From Apricaphanius iberus (taxonomy: Eukaryota; Chordata; Actinopteri; Cyprinodontiformes; Aphaniidae): a stretch of DNA of 64,000 nt. Numbering within the stretch: position 1 is the stretch's first letter; each line of letters begins with the position of its first letter. Where the stretch lies: contig JAPXFQ010001147.1 in the NCBI GenBank assembly GCA_028564705.1, forward strand, positions 372,001-436,000, in the 5' to 3' direction. Position numbers and translations under genes: made by a program. Below the pieces are notes generated by a model that did not search any database, was not told the DNA's origin, and saw only the letters and a program-made list of their open reading frames with translations. This document shows, one piece after another, positions 1 through 22,214 of this stretch.

Positions 1-1338
1 CTGTTGTCACTGCAATATTAATTAGTTCCACATGTTCCTTATATTATGCAGCCCTGTTTTGAACTGCTCATATGATAGTCTGTCTTCTAAACAAAACTAC
101 TCTTTGTCACTGCATTGAGAAAATTAAAATAAGAAGTGCAACAATCACAAAACACACCAACCACGGACTTTGCACGTTTTGCACTTTTTTGAATTCAGCG
201 AAAATCGGATGAAAGCTGCCAACATTTAACTTGATTCATGATTCCTAAGGATTTAACATTTTCTGTTTGATTGAAAAAGCTCTGCCTCTACTGAGTATCA
301 ACTTCATACTTTTATTTGTAATATTCCAAAAACAAACAAACAAAAAAACTGAATCAGACAAAATCTGTATTCAAAGTTAGAACTTCCAAGTAAATAGCTA
401 ATCGTTTTAGGTCAGGAAAAGCTGGATCGGTGCATTTCCAATTGAAATACACTCTTTCTTTTTTAAATTACTAATCTAATGAATATGTAATATTACGTTA
501 TGAAACAGCGTATGTCTTAGTTAAATTATTTCTGAGTAATTTCCTAAATTACTGTTTTAATCAAATGCTCTCCAAGAAATCATGCACAGCACCTTGAAAT
601 GTTTCCTTGTATTGATTCTCGCGTTTTCTACTTAATTGCTGTTCTTATATGTTTTTGCGGTTTTTTACTTTTGATGCTTTTACCATACGTTTGGTTTCTT
701 TACCAACCAAATCATGTAAAGCACCTTGAATTAGGTTGTGTTTAAAATGTGCTTTACAAATTAACTTGCCTTGCCTTGCCTAAAGCAGCACCCATCTGCA
801 CGTCCCAACTGGTCCGATGGCTTGTCCCCTCTTTGTGTTGCAAAGATTGGAGAAAACCAGAGAGTGACAGGAGAGTAAAAGGGTAGAACAGGCGACACAA
901 GCTCCACAAACAGTTTAGTTGAGCCTTCACTGAAGAGCATGATAATCTGCTGTTTTGTAACTGCTTTTAGCTGGTTCCCTTTGTCCAGAATTGGTAAACT
1001 GCCTTTTTTTTTTGCAGGTGTAAAAAGTTTTTAGCTCATATTTCTGGGGTTAATCTGACCTATCTATTGACATGGTTGGATGACTTGGATTAGGTCCAGC
1101 TAGTTCACCATAATTACAGTAATTTACAAGACACACGGTTTCTGATGTTGATGCGTGAAGACCTAAGAATGTTGTCTGCTCTCATCACATAGTCCCTACT
1201 TATTTCGTGTTTACGTTCTTGTTGTTTTTGCCTACTCTTCCTGTTGAGAGTTGACTTTTTGTTTTTAACACATTTTCATTGGGGTTTTTTTGTGTGCTGT
1301 ATCTTTTCTTCAGCTTGTCTCTTTGTGTGTTCATGCAG
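1..1338. other. Intronic/upstream sequence of stap2, no exon recognised
   Basis: I see no coding exon here. The first stap2 exon in the window starts in phase 0 in the middle of the PH domain, so the start codon and roughly the first 35 residues should lie to the left of the window, and this stretch should be intron. It is AT-rich and holds one LINE-like 3' tail near 695-781. No exon encoding the first PH strands (a YYE/GFL/K-type sequence) is visible. Confidence 0.6.
695..781 (+). repeat. 3' tail of a dispersed non-LTR retroelement
   Basis: A stretch reading roughly 'aaagcaccttgaatta', then 'gtgctttacaaattaa', then tandem TTGCC units resembles the 3' end of fish LINE/SINE elements, which end in a 'gtgctatataaataaa' block plus a short tandem repeat. 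Only the tail is recognisable. The 5' limit cannot be set. Confidence 0.5.
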
Positions 1339-4300
1339 ACACCTCGGAAACTATGGACCTGCTTGTGTGGGAACACGCTTTTTTTCTTCAACGAGAAAAG
1401 AGACAGTGATGTGAGTGTTGTCAGAGACACATTCTAATAAAACACCCAGACTGGCCAAATAATAATTGCGCCTGATTTTTTTTTTTTTCGTCAGTATTTA
1501 GAGAAGCTTGATCTTTGCGGACTGATCTCAGTAACAGACGACAGCAGCCCGAATCCTACCTTGGATGCAGCCAGATTCAATGTTCAGCTGACGACAGGGA
1601 CCATCAAGTTCACTGTGAGTAAATACATACCGGTACATACTGTTTAGTTTGTTAAATGTACTGTTATCACCCAATCCTAAAATTTTCGTCTGGTGTTTTT
1701 GCAGGCAGCAAATCCAGAATCTCGGGAACTTTGGAAGGGATTTATTCACTCAGTGGCCAAGGTCTGTCCTCTTCTCATTTATGACACCATTTTGCCCCCC
1801 CCCCCCTCCCCCCATTGTTTAAATAAGAAACTGTTTCCTTGCAGTTAGAGGTACCCCACTCCATTAATCTGCTGCCAGGTCAGATCCGCATCCTGAGGGA
1901 GACCGTCCAAAAAGAGAATGACAGGTTGACAAAGCCCGCTCCAGAACCGAATCCACCTACCCCTGTTAAAATAGAGAGGCCTGCGTGAGTGTCTCTCTGG
2001 AGTAAATCTTTTTTATAAAGTGATGATAATGAATGAATGAGTTATTTTTTTTTCTTTCAATTTTGATTTAGTTGTTACTACGATGTACCTCGTCTGGAGG
2101 CTGAGCTATTGCTGGACAGAGAATACAAAAAAGGAAACATGCTGCTGAGACCAGGGAGAGACAGACACTCCTTCGCCCTCACCACCAGACAGGATCTTGA
2201 TGGGTAAAGGCACACGTTTAAAGCACAAATTTATAATTGTGACAAAAACTGCAACATAAAATCCAGCTGATACACATAAATGATCCATCTTGTTTGTAAC
2301 TTGCTAAGATATCCAGTTTCTATATAATTTTTATTTTATATTTTTTTGTTTCATGGTTACTTGATCTCTCTTTCAGACCTGTTTTCCGACACTACCGCCT
2401 ACTTACTAAACCAGAGGGAGGCTTCTATATCGATGTGGACAAACCTGTATGTATCAATATTACAATATTTCACCGAATATGGCAAGATTAATCTATTAGT
2501 AGTGTTGTGCAATCAGACAAATTTGTAAATTCAGAATTGCCCATTCAGATACTTAAAGAAATTATTCTACTGCACATTTTGACGCACTCTTACAATCCAA
2601 ATTTCTATTGTGTTGTGTGAAAGACCAATACTAAGTAATGCAGTGGAAGAAAAGTTTTATGTCTTTTATTTTTAAATAAAAAATAAAATAAGCGTGTTGT
2701 GCATTTGAAATAAGCCCCTTTAAGTCTTAAGATAAAAACTGTTGTTGAAAGAGATGAAGCACATCACCCGAACAAACCCACCCCACCCCCCACCCCACCC
2801 CATGATACATGGCAGTGGCAGTATCATCCTGTGGAGATAGAAAGGCTCTTAAATACATTTAGGTTCCTGGTTATAGAATGTAGAAAAAGTTCAAGGGGTA
2901 AGAGTCCGTTTCCAAGGGAATTATATATCATAAAGGCATTTTTGGAGCCCTGCTGTAATAAACTCCAGTAAAGCCTGCTGCGCTAGATAGATAAAACCTT
3001 TTATAACTTTGTCACACAGGAAACTGTTTATTTATACGACTTCCTGGTAAAGAAGCAGAGGTGCCTGCCAAAATGTTACATAAAAGAAAAATGTAAAGAT
3101 GGATAATTTACATTGTGCTTTAACTATCAATGTTTTGACATCAAGCTTTTAAAAGTATGCAATTTGTTTTGTGGCCATAGAACTTGACAGAGTGCATGTT
3201 CTGCATTTCGCTCTGTAGTTTCCTTTACTTACTCGACTGAATTGCTTTATAACGGCTAATGATGTTGCTCTTTGCGCAGGTCCACTTGGATACGCTGCAT
3301 GACGTGATCGCCTACATGGTGGAGAAAACAGAGGGGTATTTGATACCCCTAGACATGGAGGGACAATACGACAAAAATATCTGTACGTCGATATTTGTTC
3401 ATCCCCTCCCCCCAAACGCACACTATTCATCTCAACTAAATATTACAATTAAAAGCATACATGTTCTTCCTTTTACAGCTTTTATTGCAGCTGATAATGA
3501 AAATGGCGAGAGGACTCAGCATCTTTTGCTAGACTCTGCCCCTGCAAAGGAAGATCCCGTCCCAGGTACTGTCCTTTAACACACTTTTACATTGCTAGTC
3601 ATCAGCAAAAGGAAATTTCTCTCATGTTCAGGTCTAGTTGCTGTGATTCCGAGCAACTGCAACAGTATGAGGAAAAATTACTTGGTTGCTCTGATTAAAA
3701 GAAAAAAATTAATAAAAAATGCCCTGATCTGTACAGTGACAATTACTACATATGTGTGCAGAAACAGCTCTGAGTCAGGATTTTAAGCTGCTTTATTATC
3801 AGTGAGGTTGTCCAAATGATACCGCGGCTTGTGGGTTTTTTCCACTTCGCAACCGTTTATTTAACATCCACGTTCAGAGCACCTTTCAGAGATTTTTGTT
3901 CTAGACTTTAAAACTGAAAGGCAAATGGCGAATTTATGATACGACAAACATTAACAATAAACATGTGAGCGCTAAAAATAAACGGGGGAAAAAGGTGGTT
4001 TTGATAAGGATTTGAGTAAAAATGCAAACCAAGGTGTGCCTGCTTGATTCCACCAGTTTAGCCGGCCCCTTGAACTTTGTTTCCATTTCGTCATGTTACT
4101 CAGTGTATTTTATTGGGTTTTTATGTCATGGACCAACACAGGCTAGTGCACAACTATGATAATACCGCTTTTTTTATTTGTATTAAAGTCTAGACTTTGA
4201 TCAGACCATTCCGACTTTGAGAAGTTTTGGAATGTTATGCTCTTCTGACTGCATTTAGATGTCTGTTTTAGACTAAATTTGTTTCCCTGCAAAAGAAAAA

Positions 4301-6508
4301 CGCGATACTGCCACCAGAATCTTGGATATTCATGGACACAGACCCTTGCTACAGACTCTCATTTGGATTTACTCTATGGTTGTTTCATGATAAAATCAAC
4401 ATAAAACATGGCACAAGAAAATGCATGTTTCTTATCTGTACACAATGCAAATGTTTTATTTTTTTAATTGTGTTACCATAGAGTTAAAAAAAGCTCCACA
4501 TTTAATTAATCATGATTTTTTTTTCCCAAGATCAATCATAAAATGATTCTGGATTATAAAAGGAGCCACCCTTAGAGGATTCTAAATTATTTAAAATAAA
4601 TTTGTGGAGATTTCTTTATCTTCTATTAAGCCATTCTTTTTTTCCCCGCTCCTGTCATCATGATATCCATATTAATCTTGCTTCGTTGTCTTCTGAGTAT
4701 TCCTGTCATGTTTAGAGTTCACCAGTCTCATTCCATTTTCGGCCCATCATCAATCTTATTGTTTTCTCTCCAGTTACTGTAATTGTGACGCCTGAGGAGC
4801 CAGAACCAGTCACGGAAAAAAATGTACCTGCTAAAGATAAGGGTAAGAATATCTGCCAGCACCTTCCACCGTCCGTCATTCCATCCATCATTCCTGGCAC
4901 CTGGGCCTCTTGTCTTACAAAAGCAAACTGGTGTGGCTTCATTTTTTTCCGTGACTCTCGCTGACTAAGTTTTTATGTCCAAACAGAGGAGAAGAAAGAA
5001 GTTGTGACAAATGAATACTCCTCTTCACCAGCTCCTCGTAAGTTCTTCCACCAGATTGGTTCCACTCAGCAGAAAATACTTGCCTTTGTCTGCTTGGAGT
5101 CACAGCGCATTTATTTCTTTTTTCCATATTTCATCATCAGCGATACCAGAACGGAGGGAACTCCCTCCTACTCCTGCTCCACGCAAATTTCCCCCTGCTA
5201 AATCAACCGCCAACCCAGCTGCCTCCAACAATGTCCCCGAGAAGTCCAAGATACTCTTTAATCTGGAAATTAAGAAGCAGAGTAAGTCCCTATATACAGT
5301 TAAAAGCAGCCATTTACCAGCGCTGCATACATATACAACCTTTCGTTCTGACAATCTAAGCTGTTTGCAGTAAGAATGAAAATGTTTTTTTTATATCTGC
5401 CAAATGTTTGAGTAAAAAAGGAAGGCTCTTTTTTTCTTCCTTTCTTCAAAGTCGGAAGTTTACATACATTAAGAATTGTCTTTTAAACCATGAGTTGGTT
5501 CAAAGGTTTCAGGTATGCACATAATAGTTGTATTGGGAGTTTTGGCTCCTGAAAGAACTGACATATTTAAGCCACCTTGCTGCAACAATTTTTTTTTTTT
5601 TTGTTCTGGCTGCTAATGTTTTAGGGGACAGAAACCAAGGCTTTGTTATGGCAGCTCCAAAAACATCCCCTTTATTGTCCTTCAAAGGGTATAAACTAAT
5701 TCACATGTGAGCTTACAGTCATTTTCCATTTGGAAGACCCAGGTGCACCCAAGTTTTAACTTCCTGAATATTTTTTTCACATGATGCGATATGTGAAGCA
5801 CACCAGTCCCTCCTGCAGCCAAATACCCAAATGGTGGGATGCTACCACATTCGTACCGCCGTTTCTCCTTCGAATGTAACAGTAATCATCATCAGCAAAT
5901 ACTTCAACTTTTTTTTTTATCAGGCCACAGGAAGTCCCCCCCAAAAATGTGGCCTCTTCCTCTCCGAGCGGCCTTTCAGCCCATGTCGGTACAGGACTGT
6001 GGATAATGAAATTCCCACACCAGGTTCAAGGCATCAGCTTCATAAGCTCTTATTCTTTTCTTATGGGGTTGATGCACACATTTCACAAAGATTTACATCC
6101 ATCCCTGGTACACAAAGCTCATCTCCTTCCTGACCTGGATGGTGGCTCAACATTCCCATAGTGCTTACAATTCCGTAAATGTCAGAATGGATGAATGTAG
6201 CAATTTCCTTAAGAAATGTGGAATTGACATTTTAGGGTGAACCAGACTTTTACATCTTAGTTTCAATTCTTGTAATCTTAGTTTATTTATTTTGATCTAC
6301 ACTTGATGTCACACAAATAAGCGCCATTTGAGGAGTTGCTTTAAAATACTGCAGATGTTCCTCCTTTTTACTCAAATGTGAATTAATTAACCACAAGCAG
6401 AAAAAGCCACTCATTGTAAAAACATTTTTTTTTTTTTTTACAGTTCTTCCAGCAGCATTGACGGAGCTGAGACAGAGACTGGGGAATAAGATAAAGACCC
6501 AGGATTGA
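1339..6508 (+). CDS. stap2: Signal-transducing adaptor protein 2 (STAP2), 5' partial
   Basis: Exons: 1339-1410, 1495-1614, 1705-1761, 1845-1984, 2072-2203, 2377-2446, 3280-3382, 3479-3565, 4774-4842, 4987-5037, 5141-5281, 6444-6508. All have GT-AG borders and matching phases, giving 368 residues to the TGA; with the missing first exon the length approaches the roughly 400 aa of human STAP2. Window residues 1-95 are the second half of a PH domain (LWTCLCGNTLFFF, then ELWKGFI). Residues about 131-231 are an SH2 domain with an LLRPG phosphotyrosine-loop variant and HYRL. Residues 270-335 are rich in proline and lysine (LPPTPAPRKFPP). The last 20 residues (LTELRQRLGNK) match the conserved STAP2 C-terminal helix. 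STAP2 is a cytoplasmic adaptor that docks to tyrosine-phosphorylated kinases and receptors and modulates STAT3/5, BRK and immune-receptor signalling. STAP1 is the alternative; the proline-rich tail and fsd1 as neighbour favour STAP2. The tail lacks a YxxQ motif. Confidence 0.92.
1795..1813 (+). repeat. Poly-C tract before a stap2 acceptor
   Basis: Twelve C's, one T, then six C's lie 31 nt upstream of the exon starting at 1845. They lengthen the pyrimidine tract of that acceptor and could attract poly-C binding proteins. Length is probably variable between individuals. Confidence 0.7.
2560..2990 (+). mobile_element. Degenerate Tc1/mariner-like fragment in stap2 intron
   Basis: Recognisable pieces of a common fish Tc1-like element occur in order: 'gtgtgaaagaccaatac' near 2618, then 'catggcagtggcagtatcat' near 2810, corresponding to the transposase region around the GG(T/G)GGCAGCATCATG block. 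A C/A-rich tract (about 2775-2804) lies between them. No open frame survives. Confidence 0.5.
4110..4420 (+). mobile_element. Degenerate Tc1-like fragment in stap2 intron
   Basis: The phrase 'gtcatggaccaacacaggct' followed by 'gtgcacaactatgat' matches the subterminal region of the Tc1-like family seen at 18.3, 46.7 and 48.9 kb. The rest is eroded, and the boundaries are approximate. Confidence 0.4.
5450..6260 (-). mobile_element. Sleeping Beauty-type Tc1 remnant, antisense in the last stap2 intron
   Basis: The left end 'gtcggaagtttacataca' (5451-5468) is the inverted-repeat sequence typical of the salmonid/cyprinid Sleeping Beauty group. Further in, 'cagtccctcctgcagcca' (5805-5822), a 'gggatgctaccac' block and 'tttatcaggccacaggaagt' (about 5917-5936) match the reverse complement of the transposase region. 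Frameshifts and deletions leave no usable frame. The element occupies most of the 1.16 kb last intron of stap2. Confidence 0.65.
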
Positions 6509-7232
6509 CTTCTTGTACAATCATCCTTGTACAATCATCCTTTTGGATGGAAACACCGCGGAGCAGAATGGAGCCACATTCAGATCGGTCTCAGCAGGAG
6601 GCCAACGAACAGGACTCCTTTCCCTCCTCCTCGATTAGCTGTCTGGAGCGAAGCCTCTCTGCAGATTAACACTGTATTGATTTGGCACTCCCAGACATTC
6701 ACTAGCAAATCAATCAAATGTGAAGATGGGTGGACAAATTATTCTCTCGTTCATCTTGTTCATTTTGCACTTTAGCCATTGACTAAATCATGCGACTTTC
6801 CGTTCGTTTTTTTCTCATTTTTAGAATCAGATGTTAAGCGTTTTATTTTAAATACCTTTCGTATTTCTTATGCACACAGCATTGTAGTTATCCAGGCTGA
6901 AAACTGTGCAACGCAATGTCTTACAGCCTCTGTTTACAGTGGACGTGACAAACCTGAAATATAGGAAAGAAGTCACTTGTTTCAGCTCTTGTGTCCAAGT
7001 CCAGTGAAACTCTTGCTTTTGTCTCATCAGCTTTGATATGACAGAGGGAACTTCTAGTATGTGCCATGCAACATTTTTTCACAGACATTCCTCTTTTTAT
7101 AACTTCAACTTATGTATTTTCTGGAAAAGAAAGACAAAGTGTTCTCACTCCTTTATTACCTCCATTACTGATACACTATAGTGGAAAAATTAAACTATTT
7201 ACAATAAATTGTGACATGTTGTCTGCATGTGA

Positions 7233-7238
7233 AATAAA
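7233..7238 (+). terminator. Candidate stap2 polyadenylation signal
   Basis: An AATAAA hexamer lies 725 nt after the stap2 stop, within AT-rich sequence followed by T- and GT-containing sequence. An earlier 'caataaat' at 7202-7209 is an alternative. Only cDNA ends could decide between them. Confidence 0.45.
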
Positions 7239-7299
7239 GTGTAAATACCTCTCAGCTGGACGAGTCTTTCATTAAAGCATAGCAGGCTACATTTACTCA

Positions 7300-9294
7300 G
7301 GAAATGCGTACTGAGGGAGAGATGTACTAGAACACTAACCATTGGAAACGCACAACATGGATGTTAATGAGTGGTGCACAAGTACAGAGTTGAATAAATA
7401 TTTTCTTTCAGTGGGTTTTTTTGAATCGCTTTTTGACCAGGGTGTGGCCCAAACCTGGCATTCTCATTACAGCGACCTGCACATTTCTAACCCCTGTGTA
7501 AAAAGCCTTAAAATGTATTAAGTAATCATTGTTTTTAGGAGCTTATCTTTACATTGAAATGTAGAACAATCCAAGCAAGGAGGATAAAGTAAAAAGAGTG
7601 CCATCTAGGAGTTACCAAGTCTCCATAACCACAGTTAGAAACCCTCTACATACTAACCAACCGAGTCATGCCTTTGAGAATTTTTTTTTTTTTACAGCCA
7701 GCAACATAAACATGTGAGGTTAATCTTTCCTGGGTACTCTGGTCAAATTAGAATAAGATTTCAGCAACCAACACTCCAGTTGGATCCACAATAAAACCAA
7801 TATGTGGAATAGCATCTAATGCCCTTTGTTAGGTATGGTAGAGAATCGATCAGGCTATGGGTCTGTTTCTGTTGGGTCTAAGATCCCCTGCCAGAAAATC
7901 ATTGGATCTTTGAGACCAAAATCTACATTATTCCAAGGCCAACTCCCAGACCTGAACCTAAAGAGATGGTAGTATGGGAGAGGAGCCAGAACTTTGGATG
8001 ATCTAAAGCAGAGATTTTCCAATCCTTGTTCTCATGGCCCACTTTTCTACATGTTTTAAATGCATCCCTGCCGTCGCACACTTGAACTAACAGCCTGATT
8101 TCCGGGCTTCTGCAGCACCAAATGATATGCAGAGGAAATATGACAGAAAGTGGGTCCTAAAGATCGATGTTAACTGATCTAGAGCAAGGCTTTCAAACTC
8201 CAGTCCTGCAGCTGTTCCATGCGCCCCTGGTCTGATGCACCTCTACGAAAACATCAGGATAAATCCTCAGCATGAAGCAGATACGCATCTGACAAGTTGC
8301 AGGCATTGCAGGGTTTTATAATGCAATAGTAGGCTAGTCTGCAATGAAAAACGAATTCATTTTAAAGGCTTTTCACACAGCTTAACCAGGGGGCCAAAAA
8401 CCGAGGCAGGTGCTGCTTCAGGTTAGTACTTTTGAGCCACTGATGACGTACTACAAGTAGAAATATCTCTATAACAAATAAAGCAGAGGCATTAGACACA
8501 CAGAAGCACAGGGCTGCAGTCTTACACCTTGCATGTAGAGTTTTTGTTGACTAGATCACAGTCAGCCTTGGCTTTAATGTCGGGAAGTTTTAACAGGACA
8601 CTCAAGACCTACATTAAAGAACAGCTCACTGTAAACTGTTATGCTGGGAATACAGTTGTGTAACATCCCTTGGCAACAAGTCAAATACTTCGTCACAATA
8701 CAACTAAAATGAACCGGTTCAGTGCTGCTTGAGTGCCGGATATTATTTAGGTCACACTGATGAGTCAATGATGTTATAATAACCACCTCATACTGAAGCT
8801 GACACAGAACGGGATTTAAAAAGGAAACTAGGAGATCTCTGGCAGCAGCAGATATTATGTGGAGGGGTTGAACATGTTTGATATGGCCTGAGAAAGGAAG
8901 GCACAGGGATGGAGCGGACAGGACAGAGCATTGGATGCCCTGAACCGGCAGCCATGTTGACCGTTCAGGTGAAGCTGAGGAAGCAGCGGCCAGCGCTAAA
9001 GTGGTCACTCTAGCAGCGAATGGGACAGTGCTGAAAGAATGTGCAGCGAGACATTAACTACTCATACTAGGGCCTAATGTGTCCAAAAGCATCGCAACCA
9101 GCCAACCAATTCTCTCACTCTGGGAACAGATTGCGTATTTGCTCCCAAAATCTATCCCCGCCATCGTGCACGGCAGGAACGACCAAGATTATGTGATGTA
9201 GCAGTTCTGCTGAGTGTCTTCGTCGCTGCAGAGGATACAATCTGCAGCGGGAACTAAGGGCGGATGGAGCTGGGAGCGGTCCAGCTGGGCGGGT
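7300..9294. other. Convergent interval between stap2 and fsd1
   Basis: Both genes end towards this interval, so it should contain the stap2 3' flank and the fsd1 3' UTR on the - strand. No exon or RNA gene is visible. A minus-strand open frame at 8574-9008 resembles no family and is probably untranslated. A MITE-like remnant lies at about 8010-8240. I found no clear AATAAA on the minus strand close to the fsd1 stop. Confidence 0.5.
8010..8240. mobile_element. Non-autonomous DNA element remnant
   Basis: Phrases such as 'ttttccaatccttgttctca' and 'atgcatccctgccgtcgca' match a common fish MITE type whose ends read 'cccaatcctggtcctcagg'. Related copies with clearer inverted ends occur at 16335-16525 and 51890-52102. 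Confidence 0.4.
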
Positions 9295-20095
<10,801 letters not shown>

Positions 20096-20299
20096 CCTTC
20101 CGTCCAGATGCACCGGCGCCGCTACAACCGCAAACACCGAAGGTAATCCCCCTCCGTCCCCCGGTTCGTGGTGTATTAGCACGGCGGAGCTGGTACTGAT
20201 GCTGCCGCCGGAGTGTAACGCATCTTCGGACGGACACCGATCACCAACGCCTTTGGGCCGTAGAGCCTAAAGCGCATGCGCCGGAACAGCATTGTGGGT

Positions 20300-21460
20300 A
20301 GTGAAGTGCTTGTGTTGCTGATCTGAGAAAATACATGGGGCCCCATCATGGCCCCATTTATAAAACTACGGTCATTTTTAAACATAAACACGATTGAATA
20401 AATCTGCTAAAATGGTAATCAAAATCATTTAGACATCATTTACATATATATATTTATTATTAATGTATTTTTAGGATCATCGTTACGAATCTGTTATTGT
20501 CACATTTAGATTGCCTAGTTATTCTTTTCTCTTATTTTTTAACATTTTTAGCCTTTTATAGCTTCTTCCTTTTTACTTTTTGGTTCGTTTTGTCATTGGT
20601 ATTCTATTGAATAATAATAAAAACAATCCTTGAAGCTCTGCTGAAGTACAGTAAAAAATAAAAACATGACAAAACTTGCAGTGATAAAAACAAATATACA
20701 TACTGGAATTAACTATTTATATGAAGAAAAAATAATATCAGAGTAAGGATATAAAAGAGTTAAACAAAATAATTCTTATAAACAGTCAGAAATAAAATTA
20801 AAAAACATAAATATATGTTGCGTAATATACAAAAAATCTGTTGTGAAATGGCGCTATATAAATAAACTGAATTGAATTGAATTGAAAATATCCAGTAAAA
20901 AACTGTATATTAAGCATATTAAAACATCAATTGAACTTCCACCAAAATGTGTACGCACTGAATTTGAAAACTCGCGAACCAACAGTGCCTTGTGTACCTT
21001 GTGGTGACAAAAATTCTGAAAGTTGTATCACCAGCTCTGAAAACTACAGTGGAGCTAGGCTATTTGAATAAATAAAACAGAACACATTAAATAATAGGTT
21101 TTTTAAATGATATTTATTTTGCAAGTAAGTGTAGAATCATTGGCATTGGTGTGATAACTGAAAATTTATTACACATTTATTAACATTTATTTAACTTGTA
21201 CCTGTTGATACTTTAATATCTATATTTTAGAATAGATATCCATATTTTAGAATATAGAATTATTTTAAAAATAAAAATAAGCAAAGCAAGCAAGCAACCA
21301 ACCAACCTACCTAATAAATAAATAAAATAAAAATTACAAAGAAATATGATTCTTAATATTGAAAAATACACTTTAAAAAAAAACTTTTTTGCCCTTTCGA
21401 TTTAAAAGGTGGGGCAAAGCAAAAGTGTGAAACAAATATGAATACTTGTTTAACTTTTCC
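20300..21460. other. AT-rich intergenic sequence upstream of fsd1
   Basis: No exon or RNA gene is seen. A LINE tail lies at 20820-20885. The rest is low-complexity AT-rich DNA with an AAGC/AACC short tandem patch near 21280-21310. Confidence 0.5.
20820..20885 (+). repeat. Isolated LINE 3' tail
   Basis: 'ctgttgtgaaatggcgctat' (20837-20856), then ATAAATAAACTGAATTGAATTGAA, is identical in type to the tails at 25400-25460 and 44200-44265. It is a 5'-truncated copy of the same non-LTR family. Confidence 0.75.
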
Positions 21461-21469
21461 ACATTATAT

Positions 21470-22210
21470 TAAATTGCAACCATAAACTTTGATGTATTTC
21501 ATATTTAGTGGTGATATGTTATTACCAATCCACAGTACAAAAGAACAGCATTAGGGAAAATTGTGCATTGTTTTGTATAAGAAAAACTATTTGTGTCTTG
21601 CACTTCACAAATCTGACCATATAACAATTAGAATTCCTTTTTGCAGATTGCCACAAGCCATGATGAAATACAGTGGAAGAACGTGTCCTGGTCAGATTAG
21701 ACCAAGAGTGACATGTTTGGCCTACAAGCAAAAAGCGTCTTTTGGCAGAAAACAAAAAGTACACACAACCCTGTGCGCAACATCCCCAAAGATTTGTTGA
21801 TAGCAGTATCATTCTGTGAAAGTACTTTTCTTCATATAGGGAAGTTGGTCTGAATTAATGGGAAGGTGGATGGAGCAAAACAAAAGGCTACACAGGAGGA
21901 GGGGGCAGTTAGAGGCTTCAGAGAGCTTGAAACCTGAGAAAACTTTAACCTGTGAACATAAAACAGGGCTACGGTTGAGTGTTTTGAATAAAAAACAAGT
22001 TAAAATTGTCCTCTCAAAGTCTAGAAGTTAATCAAGTTACAGTAACAGTTTCCTGCAAGATTTGGAATGTAATAATCACAGATATTATTTGTGTATTTTG
22101 ACTGAATTGAGCTGAGAAAATGTAGTCTCTAGATGTGCAAAGCTGAAAAATGTGGTTCAAGAAAAGTTGGCTCGTAGCAACTAAATATAAATGCACACCT
22201 CACTTTTAAC
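21470..22210 (+). mobile_element. Tc1-like transposon fossil (3' half)
   Basis: Transposase-region phrases occur in order: 'ttgccacaagccatgatgaa' (21648-21667), 'ggtcagattagaccaagagt' (21690-21709), 'tgatagcagtatcattctgt' (21798-21817), 'ggtggatggagcaaaacaaa' (21864-21883), and 'tctctagatgtgcaaagctg' (22125-22144). Stops and indels abolish the frame. It is sense relative to the + strand. Confidence 0.7.
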
Positions 22211-22214
22211 ATTT

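Noticed and set aside
8574..9008. 144-codon minus-strand open frame
   Set aside because: It lies downstream of the fsd1 stop, shows no family resemblance or splice partner, and is best seen as 3' untranslated or flanking DNA.
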